DNA of 64,000 nucleotides from JAUXEH01 sp965533275 (GCA_965533275.1 CBESWG010000003.1:1-64000), one strand, 5' to 3'. Counted from the first letter of the stretch, positions 8,362 to 16,940 are shown. Made by a program: numbers and translations. Notes: a model not told the origin generated them from the letters alone.

Positions 8362-8763
8362 TTGTGTCATTCAGGGGATCTCAATGTTGCGGACGGACTC
8401 TATGCGCCCGGGTATGTGAGACATCACCCGACACCCGAAGCGACTGCCAGCCTTGACGACCTGAAGGCCACGGTCGTTTCCAACCGTGCCGTTTTTCCCG
8501 ATTACGGGCTTGCGTTCGACGAAGTGATAATAGAGGGAGACAGGCTTATCGTCTTCGCCACCATGACGGGGAAGAAAACGGCGCCCATTGAGGGAATCGA
8601 AGCCACCGGGAAGAGCGTTCGTATGAACGGAGTCTACATTTTTCGTATCGCGGACGGGAAGATCGCTGAGGAGTGGACCTATTTCAACCTGCTGCACTAC
8701 TATCAGCAGCTGGGCTATTCTCTCGTTCCTCCCGATTCATCACGACCTGAAACAAAGCGATAA
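8362..8763 (+). CDS. SnoaL-like (NTF2-fold) protein, apparently missing its N-terminal helix
   Basis: About 133 residues in the SnoaL/ester-cyclase family: GDLNVADGLYAPGYVRHHP, then DYGLAFDEVIIEGDRLIVF, MTGKKTAPIEGI, and IADGKIAEEWTYFNLLHYYQQLG at the C-terminus. Family members normally begin with about 20 residues forming helix 1 before the GDL motif. Here only LCHS precedes it, the frame upstream is open only to 8332, and there is no ATG or ribosome site. The gene is either read from TTG 8362 on a leaderless message or is a 5'-truncated remnant. Confidence 0.6.
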   Translation: MCHSGDLNVADGLYAPGYVRHHPTPEATASLDDLKATVVSNRAVFPDYGLAFDEVIIEGDRLIVFATMTGKKTAPIEGIEATGKSVRMNGVYIFRIADGKIAEEWTYFNLLHYYQQLGYSLVPPDSSRPETKR

Positions 8764-8801
8764 ATCTCGAATGGGGAGCTGTGGGGAGCCAGAGTTGATT
8801 C

Positions 8802-9134
8802 TTAGTTGAGGCTGGTTTCCCTGCGGATCTTCATCTCCAGGACCCTCGAGGTCACTGCTCTGTCCTGGAATTCGATGCAGAGCCCTTTCCCGGCGATCAC
8901 ATCCAGGTTGATGGCTGAGCCGCCCCATGTGCAGCCGGGGATCTCCACGTGGGCGGGTGACAGTCCTTTGCGCTCGAACCATCCCCCGTAGACCACGAAG
9001 TTCCTGGGATCAACGACAAAGACCATGTAGGTGGAATTTCTAGTAGTGATCTCGATCAGATCGCCGAACCTCAGGTTGTCTCGGAGGATCGTCTGCGGTA
9101 GCGAAGCACACAATTTCCGCAGCAGAAAGCCCAT
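8802..9134 (-). CDS. Conserved-looking hypothetical protein (110 aa)
   Basis: ATG at 9134 with GAGGAATCAG just upstream. A compact, soluble, beta-rich protein: FGDLIEITTRNSTYMVFVVDPRNFVVYGGWFERKGL, then a glycine-containing strand pair. Coding is supported by strand alternation, the good ribosome site and lack of a competing frame. Not recognised as a known family. Confidence 0.6.
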   Translation of the reverse strand: MGFLLRKLCASLPQTILRDNLRFGDLIEITTRNSTYMVFVVDPRNFVVYGGWFERKGLSPAHVEIPGCTWGGSAINLDVIAGKGLCIEFQDRAVTSRVLEMKIRRETSLN

Positions 9135-9247
9135 CTGATTCCTCGCCTCTTTTGGTCTCTTATGTATTAGTACTCCAAAGGAGGGGGGAATGTAAATAAA
9201 AAAGTGATCCTAAATTAAGAATAAGAGCATCTGTCGTATTGGAGTTT

Positions 9248-9505
9248 CTATACGAAGAAGTAAACCAGGGCGAGGAGCAGCGCCAGGTTGATAGACACGA
9301 TGCTGGGATAGAACAGGGGCCCGACCCTGCCGGTCTCTTTTTTTGTGAGCACCTTGTATTGGTGCATGTATTTGAAGATATACAGACGGAGCCACAGGAA
9401 ATTGATCTTGACTCCCCGCTTGGAGACCTCGTGGGCCATCATCATGGCCAGAACGACAAAAGTGACTCCAAAAACCACAATCGCAATCAGTATGATGTTG
9501 GACAT
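9248..9505 (-). CDS. Small two-helix membrane protein
   Basis: 85 residues; AGAGG 7 nt before the ATG at 9505. Hydrophobic segments at about 4-24 and 67-84 flank a positively charged middle (SKRGVKINFLWLRLYIFKYMHQYKVLTKKETGR). Not recognised; probably an inner-membrane protein of unknown role. Confidence 0.6.
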   Translation of the reverse strand: MSNIILIAIVVFGVTFVVLAMMMAHEVSKRGVKINFLWLRLYIFKYMHQYKVLTKKETGRVGPLFYPSIVSINLALLLALVYFFV

Positions 9506-9620
9506 TGTCTTTGCCTCTCTGTTTAGGAATACTGCATAGCAGGCAAAAATATTCTATCCTGGAAGAAAAATTGTGTTGGAGCCGAACAGGAAGCGCGGAT
9601 CCGACAGTGAGGCTCAGGAT

Positions 9621-10406
9621 CTACTTTATCGCAACCCCCATGGTGTCGCGGTGCATGAAGATCAGGGACCGCATGTAGGGCCCGATCGCAGCAGGGCTCT
9701 CAAAACCGGCCTTGCGTGCGGCCGCCGCGCGTTGCTCTTTTGTGCCCTCATAGCTAGAGGCCCAGTGCTGAAGATCGCGGTAGCACCCCAGTGTGAACAG
9801 ATCCCAGGCAGCCCCCTGGTCTTTGACAAAGATCATGTTCCAGGGGCGACCGATTTCCGTCTGATAGATGTTTTCCATCACCCGCTCTTCGAGCAGCTCC
9901 TCGTGCGTGCCAGGCAGGGCCACGAATATCTCGATGTGGAAGTAGCCCGAGCCGTCGAATTCCTCCTTCACCTTTTCCAGGGGAGGGCCCATCACGAAGA
10001 GGTCCTCATGCCAGGCCGAGCAGGACTGAAACGCCTCCTGGAACTTGTCCGGTCTAAGGGAAGATTCCGTTTGGGCCTCCCCTCGTCTCGCCACCCTCTC
10101 CGGCGAGTAGAATCCAGTATAACTTTCCATGGGAAAGAGCAGCATAAGGTCCCACTGGTCGCCCTGGGTGTGGCGCCACCAGAACGGAGGTTTATCTCCA
10201 GCAGCCTTATAGCCAGGCATCTGATTCTTGTAGAGTGCGATCAGGTCCAGAAGCTTTCCCGGCGCGGCTCTCACGAACGAGGCCCTGTAGAGGTAGGAAT
10301 GTTCCGGCACCTGCAGCTCTGTTGAGGAAGAAACGGATGAAGAAAAAAGGACCAGGATCAAAGAGACGAGCAGTGTCGCCCTTGTCTTTATGCGGCGGTG
10401 TTTCAT
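9621..10406 (-). CDS. Exported protein with two ferredoxin-like (dimeric alpha-beta barrel type) halves
   Basis: 261 residues; AAGGAGG before the ATG at 10406. Sec signal at 1-28 with SSSVSSS cleavage zone. The mature part begins YRASFVRAAPGKLLDLIALYKNQM and later FHIEIFVALPGTHEELLEERVMENIYQ, two openings that look like the beta-alpha start of dimeric alpha-beta barrel (NIPSNAP/ABM-like) domains, each followed by a WDL-type strand (QWDLMLLFP, AWDLFTLGCY). That suggests an internal pseudo-dimer. Function unknown; not part of an evident operon. Confidence 0.65.
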   Translation of the reverse strand: MKHRRIKTRATLLVSLILVLFSSSVSSSTELQVPEHSYLYRASFVRAAPGKLLDLIALYKNQMPGYKAAGDKPPFWWRHTQGDQWDLMLLFPMESYTGFYSPERVARRGEAQTESSLRPDKFQEAFQSCSAWHEDLFVMGPPLEKVKEEFDGSGYFHIEIFVALPGTHEELLEERVMENIYQTEIGRPWNMIFVKDQGAAWDLFTLGCYRDLQHWASSYEGTKEQRAAAARKAGFESPAAIGPYMRSLIFMHRDTMGVAIK

Positions 10407-10478
10407 GATGCCTCCTTCTTATATTCGCGATTTTAATTCATGAATTCTCTGGTTGTCACAACACAGGGGGCCAGGCTC

Positions 10479-11780
10479 CTATCGACGCTTTGCCCTGATG
10501 AAAACATCGATGTTTCCCTGGCGGTCGTTCACATACTGAAATTGGATCTGCCCGTCTCCTGTCACCGACACCACGGCCGGGATGGAGTTTTCGGTCACAT
10601 GCCATCCCTCTGGCAGGATGACCGTGTTCCGAGGCCGGCCAAAGCTCCGGTCCCAGATCAAGTCATCGCCGTGCAGCAGGTAGCGGTTGGGATCGGTATA
10701 GGTCTCCTCGATACGCAGCCGGGCCGAATGCCCCTCCTTGACTGGATCGAACCAGATGACTACTACCTCTGTCTCCGATGTGATAGCCTGCCCGATCTCG
10801 ATCCCACGTTCGCGGATCGCCTCCCCCTTCAAGGTTTCGACCTTGAGGTCCTTCCCTGTATCGAGGATCTTGGCGGAGGGGTTCGAGGCCCTGCTGCCTG
10901 CCCGGACCACGTTGAGGTATCTGTCCATGCCCACACGAGACTCGGTGTAGTCGTGGTAGAGCCGGAATGAGTGTGTTTCCGGGGGTTGGAGAAAGTAGAC
11001 AATCTCCCGGTCCTGAAATGCCCGCTCGGAAAACCTGTAATTCACGCGGGCCCTTGACCTGGGGGCAGGAGAGGGGCGAGAAGGGGAGGTCGTGCCCGGT
11101 GCCTCCTGCCCAGTTTGAGTCTTCGCGTCGTCCGATCTTTCTGATTTTTCCGGCAGGGGTCGAGCTTCGATGCGATAAGGCACCCCTGCTGGACCGGGAT
11201 TTAAGTAGCTCGCCTTGATCCTGCCGTCTTCTGTCCGCATGACCTGCGAGGGGTAATTGCATCCGATGAGCTCATAGCCTTGGGGCAGAACGACCGCATT
11301 GCGCTTTATGCCCAGCGTACGGGAGAAGATGAGTTTCCCATCCTCCAGATAATAGCTTTTCGGGTCTTTGTATGTTTTATCGATCCGGATGCGCGACTCC
11401 CCACCCTGCGGCACTGGCCGTGCCAGTTTGATCTGGATGTACTGCCCTTGGGGATTCGCGCGGGCCAGGCCCTGTTCTTGGGCGGCCGTGCCATCTACGA
11501 GCTTCCATTCGAGCTTCCCTCCGGTTCTGACATCATAGACTGCATGCACGATCGGCTCGCTCCCCACCCGGCTCGCGTTGTAGAAATATTCGGCACCCGC
11601 GGTTGTGGCGGTCACGTCGTATGTGATGCGGAAACTCTGTGTTGTCGGAGCGAGCAGTTCATAGCGCGTGTAGTCGTCCGCCTGTGTCTGCCGGAAGGAC
11701 TGACCGGGGAGCCCCATAGGGAGGGCCGCCGCCAATGCCATCAAAAGTAGCCATACCCTGACGGTTCTGTTATTTTGCAT
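10479..11780 (-). CDS. Exported protein with a tandem duplicated beta-rich domain
   Basis: 433 residues; AAGGAG before the ATG at 11780, Sec signal 1-26. Two homologous domains, residues about 42-215 and 265-430, share a chain of landmarks: SFRITYDVT / SFRLYHDYT, the basic GSEP / GSRAS turn, RIRIDKTYKDPKSYYLEDG / RLRIEETYTDPNRYLLHGD, GIKRNAVVLPQGYEL / GRPRNTVILPEGWHV. They are joined by a Pro/Ser/Arg-rich linker (about 225-258). Not a family I can name; probably a periplasmic or surface protein. Confidence 0.7.
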   Translation of the reverse strand: MQNNRTVRVWLLLMALAAALPMGLPGQSFRQTQADDYTRYELLAPTTQSFRITYDVTATTAGAEYFYNASRVGSEPIVHAVYDVRTGGKLEWKLVDGTAAQEQGLARANPQGQYIQIKLARPVPQGGESRIRIDKTYKDPKSYYLEDGKLIFSRTLGIKRNAVVLPQGYELIGCNYPSQVMRTEDGRIKASYLNPGPAGVPYRIEARPLPEKSERSDDAKTQTGQEAPGTTSPSRPSPAPRSRARVNYRFSERAFQDREIVYFLQPPETHSFRLYHDYTESRVGMDRYLNVVRAGSRASNPSAKILDTGKDLKVETLKGEAIRERGIEIGQAITSETEVVVIWFDPVKEGHSARLRIEETYTDPNRYLLHGDDLIWDRSFGRPRNTVILPEGWHVTENSIPAVVSVTGDGQIQFQYVNDRQGNIDVFIRAKRR

Positions 11781-11974
11781 GTCTACTCCTTCTCAGTCCG
11801 ATTCCCCTCGAGTATTTCACGGCCAGATATATCACAGGGGGAGGGTATGGTCAATCGACGCGGTCTCTTGGCCTTCCACGTCGTTCTGTGATATGTTTGG
11901 ACGTGAATTCTACGGGTCCGTTACAAGGCTTTCATAGCATCAATTGGCCTTAAAATCGAAGGGGAATAAAAGCC

Positions 11975-13450
11975 ATGAGTAGAAACCAATCCAAGATCAG
12001 ATGGCTATTTTTTGTGTGGTGTTTTGCTGCAATCGTGCTGGCACCCTCCGTTCTCGCTGGACAGGAGCGCCCGAATATCGTCCTGATCGTCGTGGACGAT
12101 ATGCGTTTTGACGAATTCGGAGCTGGGGGCCATGCCTATCTCGAGACACCCCACATCGACGGCCTGGCCGCAGAGGGGGCCATGTTCCACAGCGCCTACC
12201 ACGCGACACCCCTTTGCTCTCCCAACCGCGCCAGCATCCTCACCGGGCAGTATGTGTCGCGCCACGGGATCCTGGACAACACCTCTCGCAGCCGGGCCAG
12301 CCATTTACTGGATCTTTTCCCCAAGGAACTGCAGAAGGCGGGATACCGGACCGCACATGTCGGCAAATGGCACATGGGCAATGATCCCACCCCCCGTCCC
12401 GGCTATGACTATTGGGTGAGTTTCTCGGGCCAGGGCAAGACCTTCGATCCGGATCTGTATGAGGACGGACGGATCCATCCGGTCAAGGGTTACATCACGG
12501 ACATATTCACGGACCGGGCCGTGAAATTTATTGAGGAATCCGGGGAGCAGCCGTTTTTTGTGTATATCGGCCATAAGGCTGTGCATCCGGAGGCGATCCA
12601 GCTGGATGATGGGACCATCGACCTGAGCGTTCCCCGGGAATTCATGCCCGCCATACGGCACAAGGGCCGCTACGACGGCAAGACCATGCCGCGCCGCCCC
12701 AACTATGGGATGTCCGACCAGGATCGGGAGAGCAAGCCCGTCATCGCCAAGGCGCTGGAGTTCAGGCATGTCCTCGAACAGGACCCTGACTGGCTTCATG
12801 AGATCGATCCGGGGATTTCTGACGAGACCATCCGCCGCCGTGCCGAGATGATGCTGGCCGTGGACGACGGCGTGGGACGCATCGTCGAAACCCTGAGAAA
12901 CGGGGGCAAGCTGGATAACACCCTGATCATATTCACGAGCGACAATGGCTACTTCTACGGCGAACATGGGCTGGCCATCGAGCGCCGCCTTCCCTATGAG
13001 GAATCGGTCAGGACTCCCCTGTTGATGCGGTTTCCGGAGCTGATAAAACCCGGAACCAGGATCGAGGGGCTGACCGTTTCCGTGGACCTGGCCCCCACGA
13101 TACTCGATGTGGCCGGCGTGAAGATCCCCGCCCATATCCAGGGAACGTCCTTGACTCCCCTCATGAGTGGTCAAAGGAAAGAGGTCCACGATTCCATCCT
13201 GATCGAATTCTACAGCCACGAGAATCCGTTCCCCTGGACCGCCAGCCTGGACTACCGCATCGTCCGCAGGGGCCCCTACAAATACATCCGCTGGATCCGG
13301 TTCGATGAGGACAAGGCGGAGCTCTACGATCTGGATAAGGATCCCTATGAGCTCGACAACCTTCTGAAAGATCACACAATGGGGGAACTGCTTGAGGGGC
13401 TGAAAAAAGATATGCGAAGACTGGTGCTCATGTCCCTTGGTTTGGAATGA
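11975..13450 (+). CDS. Exported sulfatase (arylsulfatase family)
   Basis: 491 residues with a Sec signal (1-29). The alkaline-phosphatase-like fold is clear: NIVLIVVDDMRFDEFG carries metal ligands Asp41-Asp42, LCSPNRASILTGQY holds the maturation site Cys81-x-Pro-x-Arg, followed by HVGKWHMG and FTSDNGYFYGEHG with the second Asp-Asn metal pair. Cys81 must be oxidised to formylglycine for activity; the radical-SAM maturase at 30147-31403 is the likely converter and fits a Cys-type, anaerobic system. The C-terminus (YDLDKDPYELDNL) is the usual sulfatase end. Probable role: desulfation of glycans outside the cytoplasm; exact substrate unknown. Confidence 0.92.
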   Translation: MSRNQSKIRWLFFVWCFAAIVLAPSVLAGQERPNIVLIVVDDMRFDEFGAGGHAYLETPHIDGLAAEGAMFHSAYHATPLCSPNRASILTGQYVSRHGILDNTSRSRASHLLDLFPKELQKAGYRTAHVGKWHMGNDPTPRPGYDYWVSFSGQGKTFDPDLYEDGRIHPVKGYITDIFTDRAVKFIEESGEQPFFVYIGHKAVHPEAIQLDDGTIDLSVPREFMPAIRHKGRYDGKTMPRRPNYGMSDQDRESKPVIAKALEFRHVLEQDPDWLHEIDPGISDETIRRRAEMMLAVDDGVGRIVETLRNGGKLDNTLIIFTSDNGYFYGEHGLAIERRLPYEESVRTPLLMRFPELIKPGTRIEGLTVSVDLAPTILDVAGVKIPAHIQGTSLTPLMSGQRKEVHDSILIEFYSHENPFPWTASLDYRIVRRGPYKYIRWIRFDEDKAELYDLDKDPYELDNLLKDHTMGELLEGLKKDMRRLVLMSLGLE

Positions 13451-13573
13451 GAGAATAGGCCGGGGCGAGACGCTCCTCGCAGTCCCGCCTGCTTTTTCTC
13501 TGAAAATCTCCCTCAATTTATTCCTCATTGACCGCAACCAGATCGAGACAGCCGAGGTTATGGTATTATGAGG

Positions 13574-13589
13574 TGCTAAAAAATTAACA
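13574..13589. promoter_or_regulatory. BlaI-type operator 1
   Basis: TGCTAAAAAATTAACA, a near-perfect dyad of the form TGYTA-N6-TARCA, lying just upstream of the -35 box. One of three copies in front of the BlaI-like gene. Confidence 0.75.
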
Positions 13590-13596
13590 TTTGGTA

Positions 13597-13625
13597 TTGA
13601 CAGGGGAGCGATTTGGTGCTAAATT
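13597..13625 (+). promoter_or_regulatory. Promoter of the BlaI/M56 operon
   Basis: Consensus TTGACA at 13597-13602, 17-nt spacer, TAAATT at 13620-13625. The -10 box lies inside operator 2, so repressor binding would block RNA polymerase directly. Confidence 0.75.
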
Positions 13626-13632
13626 TTTAACA
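13617..13632. promoter_or_regulatory. BlaI-type operator 2, overlapping the -10 box
   Basis: TGCTAAATTTTTAACA, same dyad pattern as operators 1 and 3; 43 bp downstream of operator 1 and directly adjoining operator 3. Confidence 0.75.
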
Positions 13633-13648
13633 TGCTAAAAAAATAGCA
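13633..13648. promoter_or_regulatory. BlaI-type operator 3
   Basis: TGCTAAAAAAATAGCA, the most symmetric copy (5-bp perfect arms TGCTA/TAGCA). It abuts operator 2 with no gap, covering the expected transcription start. Confidence 0.75.
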
Positions 13649-13681
13649 CAACCTGTCATCCAAAGAAAAGAGGTGCCGCAC

Positions 13682-14071
13682 ATGATGATTAAAGGACAGT
13701 CAGGCCTCAGCCGCCGGGAAAGACAGATCATGGACATCATCTATGAGCTGAAGGAAGCCAGCGCTGCGCAAGTGCACGAACGGCTCCCCAATCCACCCAG
13801 CTATTCCGCTGTAAGAGCCCTTCTCAAGGTCCTGGAGAACAAGGGGCACATCACACACAAGCAGGATGGTCCACGTTATATGTTCTCTCCCACGCTTTCC
13901 CGGGAAAAAGCCCGGCAGACCGCCCTGCGCCATCTCCAAAAGACGTTTTTTAACGGCTCCACAGAGGAGGTCATGGCCGCCCTGCTGGACATCTCCGAGG
14001 ATGACCTGTCCGAGGATGACTTTCGGCGCCTACAAACCCTCATCGAGAAGGCCAGGAAAGAAGGACGGTAG
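13682..14071 (+). CDS. BlaI/MecI/CopY-family repressor
   Basis: 129 residues from ATG 13682 (AGAGGT 7 nt upstream). Winged helix at the N-terminus: LSRRERQIMDIIYELKEASAAQVHERL, SYSAVRALLKVLENKGHITHK, YMFSPTLSREKARQTAL, as in BlaI; the C-terminal helices (STEEVMAALLDISEDDLSEDDFRRLQTLIEKARKE) are the usual dimerisation part. It precedes the M56 peptidase gene by 2 nt and sits behind three dyad operators, so it very likely represses its own operon until the membrane peptidase partner inactivates it. Confidence 0.92.
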   Translation: MMIKGQSGLSRRERQIMDIIYELKEASAAQVHERLPNPPSYSAVRALLKVLENKGHITHKQDGPRYMFSPTLSREKARQTALRHLQKTFFNGSTEEVMAALLDISEDDLSEDDFRRLQTLIEKARKEGR

Positions 14072-14073
14072 AC

Positions 14074-16335
14074 GTGCGGTTCATTTTCGAAGCCGGTTGG
14101 CTCGATCTCATCAGTGGATACTTGATCAAGAGCTCTCTGATCCTGGCTCTTGCGCTGATGCTGGCCTTCCTGCTGCGGAAGAGATCGGCGGGCCTGCGGC
14201 ACCTCGTGCTCTCCCTCTTCCTCATCGGACTCCTCTTCCTGCCGCTTCTTTCTTCCTTGACCTCCGGCTGGGAGACGGGCCTGCTGCCCACCTGGCAGGA
14301 CCGGACCTCCGGCTTTTCCCCGGATGCCGGCGGGGTTAAATCCAGGGATGTCTCCCTGAGTCCTCATGGGGGCAGCGCCTCGGTGTCCGAGGTCCCTCTC
14401 CATCCGATGGGAGAAAGGCAGACCTCTTTTCCTTTTCTGAGCGGATTTCTTTCGGAATGGAGGCCTATGCTCGGGGCCACGGCACTGGCTGCCTGGCTCG
14501 CTGGAGCGGCGCTCCTTCTCCTCAGGCTGGCCCTGGGCCTGCGGGGGGCCGTCCGCTTGACCCGCGGAGGCCGGGACATGGTGGACTCAATCTGGAAGCG
14601 TCTGATCAGTCGATTCCTGGCCGCCGTTTCCCTCCGCAGGAAGGTCCATCTCCTGAGCCACGAAGGGATCCGGATCCCCTTGACCTGGGGTTTTATCAGG
14701 CCGGTCGTGATGATGCCGGCTGGCTCTGAAGCCTGGAATGAGGGGCAGCGCTCCACAGCCCTCTATCATGAGCTGGCGCATGTGAAACGCGGGGATTTCC
14801 TCATCATGCTGCTGGCCCGGTTGAGCCGTGCACTCTACTGGTTCAATCCCCTGAGCTGGTTCGTTTTCCGGATGATCCATAAGGAACAGGAAAAGGCGTG
14901 TGATGAGCTGGTCCTCAAGGCGGGCATCAAGCCTTCGACCTATGCGGAGAACCTGCTGCTCATCCGGAACTCTGTTCCCCTTCACTGGAATCCACCGGCC
15001 GCCGTCCTGGGTGCTCTGGGACGATCCCAGCTGAATGACAGACTTGTCGCTATTCTGAAGCAGAAACTCAACTTCGAGGAGGTAAAGATGAAGACCAAAA
15101 TAATGTTAGGCATACTGGTAGTACTTTCGATCTCGTTCATTGGCATGGCGCGTCCTGTCAGTCCGGAGGCCGGTACTGCTGAGGCCCTGGCCGCCGATAA
15201 CACGGTGATGGATTTGACGGTGCCGTTCATGGTTGCCGATGCATCTCCCCAGGACCAGGAAAAGCAGAAGGAAAAGAAAGAGAAAAAGGAAAAAGAGGAA
15301 CAGCAAAAGGCCAAAGAAGGCAAGGAAAAGACCGTAAATGTCTGGACAGCCAAGAAGGGTGAGGAAGGCACTATCCAGATCACGATCGTTGATAAGGGCG
15401 AGAAGAAAACCATCGAGCTGACGGCACCCTATGTCCTGACCATCAAGGAGACGCCGGAGAAGACCATCGTGGTGACGGCTCCCCACATGGAGCTGGACGA
15501 GGGCGAGGAATTGACCTGGACGATCAAGGCCGACGAGCTGCATTTGTCTAAGGATGCCAAGGTCATCGAGCTCGACAAGGGCGCGGTCATCCATGTGAGG
15601 AAACATGGCGAGGAAGGCTACGATACCATTACGCTCACCACCAAGGCTGTAAAACTGGATGAATCTGTCCATGCCCCGGAGAACATCCATGTTCATGTCG
15701 TGACCAAGGATGGCGACACCAAAAAGATCGTCGTCTCTCCCCATGTTGAAGTCCACGCCGATGCTCACGCGCACACAGGGGTGGCTGTGGCGGTCCAGAG
15801 TGAGATCTCCAAGAAACAGCTTGAAGAGATCCGGGAGAGCATAAAGAAGCTCAAGGAACAGGACCTGGATGCCTCAGGAAAGAAAAAAGAACTGGAGCGG
15901 ATCGAGAAGGTGATCGCGCAGATGAACAAGCGGCTGGAAGAACAGCATGAGCATGACTACGATTACGCCTACAAGCTGCATACCGAACCGGTGCACATCG
16001 AGATGATCCACAAGGGGGAAGGCGAAGAGAAAAAAGACGTCTACTTCGTGGGAAAGGAAGAAAACTATTCCATCGGTCTCGTCAATGACGAGGGCACTGT
16101 CACGCTCTTCATCCACGGCGATCACAACGAAGCCAGCAAGGACGAATATGAGAAGGTGGTCCAGAGATTGAAGGAGCGCCTTCCCGAGGGTTATGAGGTC
16201 TGGACCGAATTCGACGAGGACAAGGACAGATTCAGCATAAAGATCAAGGGTGGGGAAGACATGGACGTGTCATCCGAGGTCTTCAAAGAGTTGCTGACCG
16301 CCCTCAAGGAAGAGCTGCACAAGATCAAAAAATAG
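14074..16335 (+). CDS. M56 (BlaR1-like) membrane metallopeptidase fused to a second signal-anchored, charged domain
   Basis: 753 residues from GTG 14074 with AAGGACGG upstream. Residues 1-300 are the BlaR1/MecR1 peptidase part: membrane helices at about 12-34, 42-62 and 133-158, then YHELAHVKRGD with HExxH at 232-236, EKACDELVL (273-281) and a fourth hydrophobic stretch. Residues 339-360 form a second signal-like helix (MKTKIMLGILVVLSISFIGMA), followed by a lysine/glutamate-rich linker and repeated beta segments (APYVLTIKET, APHMELDEG, SPHVEVHADAH), then a coiled coil (575-620). An AGGAGG site at 15078-15083 stands 4 nt before the in-frame ATG at 15088. The usual penicillin-binding sensor is absent, so the signal is not evidently a beta-lactam. 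Confidence 0.85.
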   Translation: MRFIFEAGWLDLISGYLIKSSLILALALMLAFLLRKRSAGLRHLVLSLFLIGLLFLPLLSSLTSGWETGLLPTWQDRTSGFSPDAGGVKSRDVSLSPHGGSASVSEVPLHPMGERQTSFPFLSGFLSEWRPMLGATALAAWLAGAALLLLRLALGLRGAVRLTRGGRDMVDSIWKRLISRFLAAVSLRRKVHLLSHEGIRIPLTWGFIRPVVMMPAGSEAWNEGQRSTALYHELAHVKRGDFLIMLLARLSRALYWFNPLSWFVFRMIHKEQEKACDELVLKAGIKPSTYAENLLLIRNSVPLHWNPPAAVLGALGRSQLNDRLVAILKQKLNFEEVKMKTKIMLGILVVLSISFIGMARPVSPEAGTAEALAADNTVMDLTVPFMVADASPQDQEKQKEKKEKKEKEEQQKAKEGKEKTVNVWTAKKGEEGTIQITIVDKGEKKTIELTAPYVLTIKETPEKTIVVTAPHMELDEGEELTWTIKADELHLSKDAKVIELDKGAVIHVRKHGEEGYDTITLTTKAVKLDESVHAPENIHVHVVTKDGDTKKIVVSPHVEVHADAHAHTGVAVAVQSEISKKQLEEIRESIKKLKEQDLDASGKKKELERIEKVIAQMNKRLEEQHEHDYDYAYKLHTEPVHIEMIHKGEGEEKKDVYFVGKEENYSIGLVNDEGTVTLFIHGDHNEASKDEYEKVVQRLKERLPEGYEVWTEFDEDKDRFSIKIKGGEDMDVSSEVFKELLTALKEELHKIKK
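15088..16335 (+). other. Possible internally initiated in-frame product of the M56 gene (415 aa)
   Basis: AGGAGG at 15078-15083, spacer TAAAG, ATG at 15088 in the same frame as the M56 gene (codon 339), immediately followed by a canonical signal peptide (MKTKIMLGILVVLSISFIG...). The combination of strong ribosome site, start codon and signal sequence suggests that the exported C-terminal domain may also be made alone, or that two genes fused in the past. Confidence 0.5.
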
Positions 16336-16362
16336 CTTAAGCTAATCAGACTCGGAATCTCC

Positions 16363-16926
16363 CTAAGGGGCCAGATCCACCTGAGGGGCACGGGCCACTC
16401 CCACCTCCTCGATCTCGAAATATTCCGCCTGTGTGAAGCCGAAGAGGCCGGCGATGAGATTGGAGGGGAACACCTCGATCCGGGTGTTGAGGTCGCGCAC
16501 GTTGCCATTGTAGAAGCGGCGGGCCGCCTGGATGCGGTCTTCGGTGTTGGCCAGCTCTCGCTGCAGCTCCAAAAAATTATCGCTCGCCTTCAGATCCGGG
16601 TAATCTTCTGACACGGCGAACAGATTTCGCAGCCCCTGGACCAGCACATTTTCGTCCGCTGCCTGGTGGGCAGGGGATCCGGAGGAGCCGACCGCGCGGG
16701 TTCGCGCTTCTGTCACGCTCTCGAACACCTGTTTCTCATGGGCGGCATACCCCTTGACGATCTCGACCAAGTTGGGGATCAGGTCATACCGCCTCCGGAG
16801 CTCTGTCTCGATCCCGGCCCACGAATCCTTGAGGTGCTGGCGGAGTCTGACCAGGGTGTTGTAATTGGCGATGACCCAGATCAGGACCAGTACCGTTATC
16901 CCGATGAGTACATAGAGCGCTTCCAT
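16363..16926 (-). CDS. lemA: LemA-family membrane protein
   Basis: 187 residues from ATG 16926 (AGGAGG 5 nt upstream). N-terminal membrane helix (MEALYVLIGITVLVLIWVIANYN), then the LemA helical core: LVRLRQHLKDSWAGIETELRRRYDLIPNLVEIVKGYAAHEKQ, ENVLVQGLRNLFAVSEDYPDLKAS, ELANTEDRIQAARRFYNGNVRDLNTRIEVFPSNLIAGLFGF. The end is EYFEIEEVGVARAPQVDL. LemA proteins are anchored helical bundles of poorly known role at the envelope. It follows a membrane-anchored protein gene by 14 nt and is likely co-transcribed with it. Confidence 0.95.
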   Translation of the reverse strand: MEALYVLIGITVLVLIWVIANYNTLVRLRQHLKDSWAGIETELRRRYDLIPNLVEIVKGYAAHEKQVFESVTEARTRAVGSSGSPAHQAADENVLVQGLRNLFAVSEDYPDLKASDNFLELQRELANTEDRIQAARRFYNGNVRDLNTRIEVFPSNLIAGLFGFTQAEYFEIEEVGVARAPQVDLAP

Positions 16927-16940
16927 GTTCCCTCCTGAAT

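Noticed and set aside
13465..13497. Possible terminator after the sulfatase gene (GCGAG...CTCGC, then five T)
   Set aside because: Stem is only 5 bp and the T-run begins 12 nt after it, too far for an intrinsic terminator.
12305..13537. 410-codon minus-strand ORF opposite the sulfatase
   Set aside because: Antisense shadow of a gene with a clear family signature; no family match for the shadow.
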